From Pseudomonas fluorescens (GTDB lineage: Bacteria; Pseudomonadota; Gammaproteobacteria; Pseudomonadales; Pseudomonadaceae), in NCBI GenBank assembly GCA_902825215.1, contig LR782234.1, positions 5,084,001 through 5,148,000 of the forward strand: DNA of 64,000 nt. The letters run 5' to 3'. Of this stretch, positions 59,102-64,000 are shown in pieces. Position numbers and translations under genes: made by a program. Numbering within the stretch: position 1 is the stretch's first letter; each line of letters begins with the position of its first letter. The notes beneath the pieces are model-generated. The model saw only the letters and a program-made list of their open reading frames with translations, did not search any database and was not told the DNA's origin.

Positions 59102-60991
59102 TTAGAAGTTCACGCCGAAGCTGAGCGCAACGAAGTCGCGGTCATCCACGGTGGTGTACTTGCCGTCGAAGAAGTTGGTGTAAGCCAGGCTCGCGGTGTA
59201 GGTGTTCTGATATTCGGCATCGACGCCCAGGCTGACCGCTTTGCGACCTTCCTCGAAGTTGCCGCCAGGGCCTGGCGAGTAGCCGCTGACGTCGTGGGAC
59301 CAGGCCACGTTCGGCTTGAGGTTGACCCCGGCAAACACGTCGTTGTATTCCCAGATGGCGCGACCACGGTAGCCCCACGACATCGAGGTGGTGAAACCGT
59401 CGTTGTCGCAATTGCGGCTGCGGTTGTTCTGTGGCGAACCCGGGCCTGCGCCGTTGATGGTGCTGGCGTTGAGAATGTTCGCGCAGGTGTTGGCGGTGCC
59501 AGTGGCCGGCAATTCGCCCGGACCGTAGACCGGATCGCGGCCATAACGTTTTTCCGAACGGCTTTCCAGGCCGCCGACGTAAGTCGCGCCGACTTCACCG
59601 ACGAGGGTCAGACGGCTGGCGCCCATGACCTGATCGAAGAAGTGCGTGAAGGTCGTCTGGATCTGAGTGATTTCCTTGCGCTCGTAACCATGCAGATCCT
59701 GACCCGGCACACCCGTGAGCAGCGAAGCGTTGGTCAGCGCGCCACCCAATGGACGTACGCCAGCGAACAGGATGTCGGTGGAGTTCAGTTGCACCGGTGC
59801 GTTCGGACGGTAGCTGATCTCACCGCTCCACGCCGTGCCGGTAGGCAGGGTGGTGGAGAAGCTCAAGCCGTAGAGGCGGATGTCTTCTGGGTATTCAATG
59901 AAGTATTGCGAATTGCCCGCCACCAGCAGTGGCGCAAGTGCGGCAAACGGGCCCGGCAAGCCGGCGGCGGTGTTGTAGACCGACTGTGGCGCCCCCGTTG
60001 CGCTGAAGATCGGCGCACGGCTGTGGTAGTTCATGAAGTAGGCGCCGAATTCGGTATCCAGCGGGTCGTACATGTACTTGAAGGACACACCGTACTGGCC
60101 GCTGTCGCGGGCATCGCGATCCGGGCCGCGGCGCACCAGTACGCCTTCCTGGTTGACATCGACGCCTGCGCCCGCCAAAGGCCCAAGGGCAATGGCCGGA
60201 ATCTGCGAACGCTTGTTCAGCACACGCAGGTTGCTGTCGCAACCGTCAGCGACGATGTCCGGCTGTGAGAAGAACGTGCCGCAGTTATCGACAACGGTCT
60301 GGTCCCATTCCAGCTGGTAGAAAGCTTCGGCGGAGAGGTTGTCGGTCAGGCTCTGCGAGACGTAGAACATGTTGACCGGAATCAGGCCTTCCTTGATCTC
60401 GGCGCCGGGACGACGGAACGCGGACACATCAATCGGGTTGATCGAGTTGATGCCGCCGCCGATGAAGGTGCTTTCACCCCAGCTGACCACCTGCTTGCCC
60501 AGACGCACGGAGCCTGGCTGATCGGCGATCGCGTAGTTGTGGTAGACGAAGGCGTCGAGGATCTGCCCGCCGGAGGACTTGGCGCCCTCTTTGCGATTGC
60601 TGTCGCTGATGTCCTTGAACTGACGGCTCTCGTCTTTCAATTCAAAGTCGTACCAGTATTTGCCCCGGACGAACACACCGGTGTCGCCGTACTTCAATTC
60701 AAGGTCATGGATACCCTTGAAGATCTTCGAGAAGGTTTCGCCGCTCTTGAAGTTGGCGTGGCCGTCATCGGAAGTCTGCGACAGCCCGTGGCCGCCGTTG
60801 TTGACGCCGATGAGGTTCTTGTTCGGGCTCTGAGTAGACCAACTGGCACCGATCGACAGGGACGAGTCGAACTGGCCTTCGATTTCACCGACGTTGAAAC
60901 TGACGCCGAATGCGGGCCCGGCGAGCGAGGAGGCAAGACTGACTGCCAGAGGCAGTTTCGCCCGGCGCCAGAACTGGTTTACTGAGGTCAT
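59102..60991 (-). CDS. DUF1302 outer-membrane beta-barrel protein
   Basis: This encodes 629 aa. The N-terminal signal (RAKLPLAVSLASSLAGPAFG) is followed by FNVGEIEGQFDSSLSIGASW, a first barrel strand, and the protein ends VALSFGVNF with the terminal Phe that marks outer-membrane barrels. Alternating hydrophobic residues and Tyr/Trp-rich strands run throughout. DUF1302 proteins almost always sit beside DUF1329 proteins, and the pair is linked to uptake or export of hydrophobic compounds such as steroids, alkanes and fatty-acid derivatives. A GGAG ribosome site lies 8 bp before the ATG. A 337-bp upstream region holds two palindromic elements. Confidence 0.9.
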   Translation of the reverse strand: MTSVNQFWRRAKLPLAVSLASSLAGPAFGVSFNVGEIEGQFDSSLSIGASWSTQSPNKNLIGVNNGGHGLSQTSDDGHANFKSGETFSKIFKGIHDLELKYGDTGVFVRGKYWYDFELKDESRQFKDISDSNRKEGAKSSGGQILDAFVYHNYAIADQPGSVRLGKQVVSWGESTFIGGGINSINPIDVSAFRRPGAEIKEGLIPVNMFYVSQSLTDNLSAEAFYQLEWDQTVVDNCGTFFSQPDIVADGCDSNLRVLNKRSQIPAIALGPLAGAGVDVNQEGVLVRRGPDRDARDSGQYGVSFKYMYDPLDTEFGAYFMNYHSRAPIFSATGAPQSVYNTAAGLPGPFAALAPLLVAGNSQYFIEYPEDIRLYGLSFSTTLPTGTAWSGEISYRPNAPVQLNSTDILFAGVRPLGGALTNASLLTGVPGQDLHGYERKEITQIQTTFTHFFDQVMGASRLTLVGEVGATYVGGLESRSEKRYGRDPVYGPGELPATGTANTCANILNASTINGAGPGSPQNNRSRNCDNDGFTTSMSWGYRGRAIWEYNDVFAGVNLKPNVAWSHDVSGYSPGPGGNFEEGRKAVSLGVDAEYQNTYTASLAYTNFFDGKYTTVDDRDFVALSFGVNF

Positions 60992-61328
60992 CGACGCTAC
61001 TCCATGTGCATTATTGTTATGGCAGTGAGTACTTTCAAAAACGCTGTGAAGGGCCGGAAGCCAAGGCTGCCCGAAACCGCTTCAAAGTTGCTCGCCCCAA
61101 TCAGTGCGTGTGCTCCGTTTTCAAAAAGTCCTTGAGCGGACTATAGCCAGCAGGGGGTACTGCTTGATCCCTCTAAAGTGTGATTTGCAGTCGCCAACCA
61201 CTCTGGAACAGTCCTTTCGCCAGTCCGACACAAGTCGGCACGGCAAGGATGGCTGATTTTTTCGATTTCACAAGCCAAGCGCTTGCTTGGTGGGTCTGGC
61301 GCGCCGGTTTCGGCGCGCCAGCAGGCAC
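60992..61328. other. regulatory gap upstream of the DUF1302–DUF1329 operon
   Basis: This 337-bp gap contains AGTCC-GCTCAA-GGACTTTTT on the minus strand near 61124–61143 (a weak terminator-like hairpin for the acyl-CoA ligase), a 10-bp palindrome CAAGCGCTTG at 61276–61285 inside a longer imperfect one, and a perfect 11-bp stem CTGGCGCGCCG / CGGCGCGCCAG at 61296–61321. A TATAGT hexamer (minus strand, about 61139–61144) has no good -35, which fits an activator-dependent promoter. Confidence 0.5.
61296..61321. repeat. perfect GC-rich hairpin after the acyl-CoA ligase gene
   Basis: An 11-bp perfect stem with a 4-bp loop lies 8 bp after the ligase stop. It lacks a T run on the minus strand. It could stabilise the ligase mRNA end or help Rho-dependent stopping. 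Confidence 0.65.
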
Positions 61329-63011
61329 TCAAAGTGTCGAAAGGAAGGTGCTGTTGCTGGCCTGCCACTCGCTGATGTCCAGGCGGATACGCTTCTTGTC
61401 GAGCTTGCCGACGCTGGTCTTGGGAATTTCGGTAACAAGGGCGATCTGGCTCGGAATCGCCCACTTGCTCAGATGCCCCAATTCGACGAATGGCTTGAGA
61501 TGTTCCTTGAGCTCGCGTGCGCCGATCTCATGGCCTTCGCGAACCACCAGCAGGGCAAACGGGCGCTCGCCCCACTGCGGATCGGCGATGCCCACCACTG
61601 CTACTTCGCGTACCGCAACGTGACGGCTGATCAGGTCTTCGAGGTCCAGTGACGAAATCCATTCGCCGCCAGTCTTGATCACATCCTTGATGCGGTCACG
61701 AATGTCGATCACCCCCATGCTGTCGAGCGTGGCGACGTCGCCGGTGTGCAGCCAGCCGCCGCTCCACAGTTCGGCGCCCTTCTGCGGCTCGTTGAAATAG
61801 CCCTCGGTGAGCCACGGCGCGCGCAGCACCAGTTCGCCCTGGGTTTCGCCGTCGGCCGGGAGGAAGTTGCCCTCGCCGTCGATGATCGCTGCCTCGACCA
61901 AAGGTCCCGGTACACCGGCCTTGATCCGGTACGTGGTGCGTTCGTCCTCCGTGCCGGCCATCAGCTCATCGTTAAGATGCGCGCAGGAGACCAACGGCCC
62001 GGTTTCCGACATGCCGTACGCCGCCGTCAACTGAATGCCCCGCGCCTTGGCGTTCTCATACAGGGAGCGATTCAGTGCGCTGCCGCCGATGACGATTTTC
62101 CAGCCGCCGAAATCGACGCCTTGCGCGCCCTTGGCGTTGAGCAGCATTTGCAGGATGGTCGGTACGCAATGCGAAAAGGTGACTTTCTCCTTGCGCCACA
62201 ACTCGACAAGAAACTCCGGATCGTAACGCCCCGGATAAACCTGTTTGAGCCCGAGCATGGTCGCCACATAAGGCAAGCCCCAGGCGTGAACGTGGAACAT
62301 CGGCGTGATCGGCATGTACACGTCGTTAGTGCCGAGCAGACGCACGCTGTCGATCGAGCCCATGATCGTCGACACGCCAATGGTGTGCAGGACCAATTGC
62401 CGATGGGTGAAGTACACGCCCTTCGGATTACCGGTGGTGCCGGTGGTGTAAAACGTGGTCGCGACGGAGTTTTCGTCGAAGTCCTGGAAATCGTATTGCG
62501 GGCTCGCAGCGGCGAGCAGTTGCTCGTATTCACCGACCAGGTTTGGCAACTCGGCGGTTTTTTCCGGAAGATCGGTGAGCAGCAGGGTTTTTTCGACCGT
62601 GGTCAGCTGCGGCGCGATCGCTTGATAGAGGCCGACGAACTCGCTGTTGACCAGCACGAAGCGGTCCTCGGCGTGGTTCATCGTATAGAGAATCTGCTCC
62701 GGCGACAGGCGCACGTTGATGGTATGGATCACCGCGCCGATCATCGGGATCGCGAACATGCATTCCAGATAACGATGGCTGTCCCAGTCCATCACCGCCA
62801 CCGTGTCACCGGCCTTCACACCCGCCGCTGTGAGCACATTGGCCAGCCGTGCGACGCGCTCGATCAGCGTCGGGTAGCTGTAGCGCAACTGGTCACGGTA
62901 GATGATCTCGCGGGTTTTCTCGTACCGGGCGCCGGACATCAGCAGCCGTTTGATCAGCAATGGATACTGGTAGGCCCCGTCGGCCGGGGGAATGACGCGA
63001 GTCTGCAACAT
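61329..63011 (-). CDS. fatty acid–CoA ligase (AMP-binding family)
   Basis: This encodes 560 aa. It activates a carboxylic acid to acyl-CoA by way of an acyl-adenylate. The AMP-binding P-loop is FYTTGTTGNPKGVYFTHRQL (about 188–207), A5 is AAYGMSETGP, A7–A8 are GGWLHTGDVATLDSMG and RIKDVIKTGGEWIS, and the catalytic A10 Lys is in TSVGKLDKKRIR. It resembles medium- and long-chain enzymes of the alkanoate group; chain length is not readable. From memory PA3924 of P. aeruginosa, in the same context, is labelled medium-chain acyl-CoA ligase. Its position upstream of DUF1302 suggests that it handles what the envelope pair brings in. Confidence 0.93.
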   Translation of the reverse strand: MLQTRVIPPADGAYQYPLLIKRLLMSGARYEKTREIIYRDQLRYSYPTLIERVARLANVLTAAGVKAGDTVAVMDWDSHRYLECMFAIPMIGAVIHTINVRLSPEQILYTMNHAEDRFVLVNSEFVGLYQAIAPQLTTVEKTLLLTDLPEKTAELPNLVGEYEQLLAAASPQYDFQDFDENSVATTFYTTGTTGNPKGVYFTHRQLVLHTIGVSTIMGSIDSVRLLGTNDVYMPITPMFHVHAWGLPYVATMLGLKQVYPGRYDPEFLVELWRKEKVTFSHCVPTILQMLLNAKGAQGVDFGGWKIVIGGSALNRSLYENAKARGIQLTAAYGMSETGPLVSCAHLNDELMAGTEDERTTYRIKAGVPGPLVEAAIIDGEGNFLPADGETQGELVLRAPWLTEGYFNEPQKGAELWSGGWLHTGDVATLDSMGVIDIRDRIKDVIKTGGEWISSLDLEDLISRHVAVREVAVVGIADPQWGERPFALLVVREGHEIGARELKEHLKPFVELGHLSKWAIPSQIALVTEIPKTSVGKLDKKRIRLDISEWQASNSTFLSTL

Positions 63012-63162
63012 AAGAATCCCTTTTCTGACTGCACGGTGTTGGCGGAGAGATTCGTACTCTAGTGCGCCTGCAGGACAGTCAAATCAGCCAAAGGAATGAT
63101 TTGCACAGCCGTACAAATGCTAGCTTTGCGCCAGCATCATAGGCCTGCCTGGAACAGAAAAG

Positions 63163-63257
63163 TCCTGTGGGAGCGAGCCTGCTCGCGAAGGCGTCAGTTC
63201 AGTCACCATCATCGGTGGATGGATGATCGCTTTCGCGAGCAGGCTCGCTCCCACAGG
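63163..63257. repeat. REP pair (GCGAGCAGGCTCGC class)
   Basis: Inverted cores CTGTGGGAGCGAGCCTGCTC (63164–) and GAGCAGGCTCGCTCCCACAG (–63256) flank a spacer of about 50 bp containing ATGGTGACTG-like sequence. It lies 20 bp after the LysE-family stop. Confidence 0.85.
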
Positions 63258-63276
63258 GATCAATGTGTTCCAGGTC

Positions 63277-63906
63277 TTAGTGCATCTCGGTAAACGCGAT
63301 TTTCACGCCAAGAGCGATCAGCACGGCGCCCATGGTGCGGTCGAACCAGTGGCCCATGCGGGCGAAACCGGCACGCACACGCTGCTGGCTGAACAGCATT
63401 GCCACCAGGCAGAACCAGATCGCGGTGGCCACGGCCAGGTAAACGCCGTAACCGGCCTGCACCGCCAAAGGCGTGTGCGGATTGATCACCACGGTGAACA
63501 GCGAAAGGAAAAACAGCGTGGCTTTCGGGTTCAGGCCGTTGGTCACGAACCCCGAAGTGAAGGCGCCACGCGCAGTGCGCACACCCGCTTCCTTGTGCAA
63601 ATCATCCGTCACGGTTTTCGCTGGTTGCGCGCGCAACGCCTTGAAGCCGATGTACAGCAGATAGGCTGCGGCCGCCCATTTCAACGCGTTGAACAGCACG
63701 ATCGATTGCGACACGATCAGGCCGATGCCCAGCAGCGAATAACCGACATGCAGGAAAATCGCCGTGCCGACACCCAGCGCCGTCCATGTACCGGCGCGAC
63801 GACCGTGGGTCACGCTCTCGCGCACCACCACGGCAAAGTCCGGGCCGGGACTGGCGACGGCCAGCAGATGAATCAATGCAACGGTCAAGAACTCGGTCCA
63901 GTACAT
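63277..63906 (-). CDS. LysE/RhtB-family amino-acid exporter
   Basis: This encodes 209 aa with six hydrophobic spans, an inner-membrane exporter of amino acids or their lactones. The family motif ASPGPDFAVVVRES is near residues 18–31, TM1 is LTVALIHLLAVA, and the second conserved block is FVTNGLNPKATLFFLSLFT. It ends KIAFTEMH. The gene appears alone; any LysR-type regulator would lie beyond the window end. Substrate is unknown. Confidence 0.92.
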   Translation of the reverse strand: MYWTEFLTVALIHLLAVASPGPDFAVVVRESVTHGRRAGTWTALGVGTAIFLHVGYSLLGIGLIVSQSIVLFNALKWAAAAYLLYIGFKALRAQPAKTVTDDLHKEAGVRTARGAFTSGFVTNGLNPKATLFFLSLFTVVINPHTPLAVQAGYGVYLAVATAIWFCLVAMLFSQQRVRAGFARMGHWFDRTMGAVLIALGVKIAFTEMH

Positions 63907-64000
63907 GGGGGCTCCTCAGGATCGGTTATTCAAACTGGTCTCACGGCGCGGACGCTCCCACAGGTCTTTGATACTTTCCGCTACTGCGTAACCAATTGTT
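63907..64000. other. end of window, promoter side of the LysE-family gene
   Basis: The last 94 bp lie upstream of the exporter gene. A single GCTCCCACAGG half-motif resembling a REP arm is present near 63953; nothing else is identifiable. Confidence 0.3.

Noticed and set aside
57455..60268. 937-aa open frame on the plus strand opposite DUF1329/DUF1302
   Set aside because: High third-position GC keeps antisense frames open. The real genes on the minus strand have signal peptides, a barrel C-terminus and ribosome sites.
61124..61143. Hairpin AGTCC/GGACT plus T run as a firm terminator of the acyl-CoA ligase gene
   Set aside because: The stem has only 5 bp and lies nearly 190 bp after the stop, so it is mentioned within the gap entry but not called as a separate terminator.
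61746..63062. 438-aa plus-strand frame opposite the acyl-CoA ligase
   Set aside because: Shadow of the ligase, which has complete AMP-binding motifs.
1..64000. tRNA, 5S/16S/23S rRNA, phage and transposase genes
   Set aside because: I looked for cloverleaf, rRNA and integrase or transposase patterns and recognised none; RNase P RNA is the only structural RNA I can support.

Overview
The window is chromosomal DNA from a Pseudomonas of the P. fluorescens group. Three things point there: high GC with strong third-position G/C bias, many short inverted REP elements built on the core GCGAGCAGGCTCGC that is typical of these genomes, and near-textbook Pseudomonas versions of mraZ–lpxC, rnpB, sspAB, petABC and rplM–rpsI. 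This is recognition of protein families and gene order by eye; no database search was run.

Layout. 1–3454: a 5'-truncated GNAT acetyltransferase, a small secreted protein, a YkgJ-type cysteine-cluster protein, a 79-aa hypothetical protein, an orphan fimbrin-like protein and about 0.87 kb of intergenic repeat DNA. 3455–9752: an RND efflux operon (adaptor, pump) followed directly by its likely OmpR/CusS-type two-component regulators. 10031–12173: a 73-aa secreted protein and a membrane diguanylate cyclase. 12377–30230, minus strand: a complete division and cell wall (dcw) cluster, mraZ-rsmH-ftsL-ftsI-murE-murF-mraY-murD-ftsW-murG-murC-ddlB-ftsQ-ftsA-ftsZ-lpxC. It has a good promoter candidate and three 10-bp-phased MraZ boxes at its head. 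30630–30986: RNase P RNA. 31059–35588: rsmI, divergent from lpoA-yraN-gmhA/diaA-dolP. 35640–40531, minus strand: sspB/sspA, cytochrome bc1 (petC-petB-petA) and rpsI/rplM. 40776–50954: an aldo-keto reductase, an acyl-CoA dehydrogenase, a GlxA-type regulator, a noticeably AT-richer acyltransferase, zapE, trpS, an alpha/beta hydrolase, zapG, an OmpA-like lipoprotein and an MBL-fold hydrolase. 51157–54702: a 1181-aa M10 (serralysin-like) RTX protein whose central part is three near-identical 741-bp tandem copies. 54801–63011, minus strand: a MalT-like LuxR regulator, a DUF1329/DUF1302 envelope pair and an acyl-CoA ligase. 63277–63906: a LysE-family exporter.

How the parts fit. The dcw block makes lipid II (MurC–F, Ddl, MraY, MurG), builds the divisome (FtsL, I, W, Q, A, Z) and commits lipid A synthesis (LpxC). 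The lpoA group and zapE/zapG add further cell-envelope and division functions. The least explained parts are the M10/RTX protein with its recently amplified repeats and the DUF1302/DUF1329/acyl-CoA ligase/MalT-like regulator group, which looks like an inducible system for handling a hydrophobic, fatty-acid-like substrate at the outer membrane. No tRNA, 5S/16S/23S rRNA, CRISPR array, prophage, integrase or transposase was recognised.
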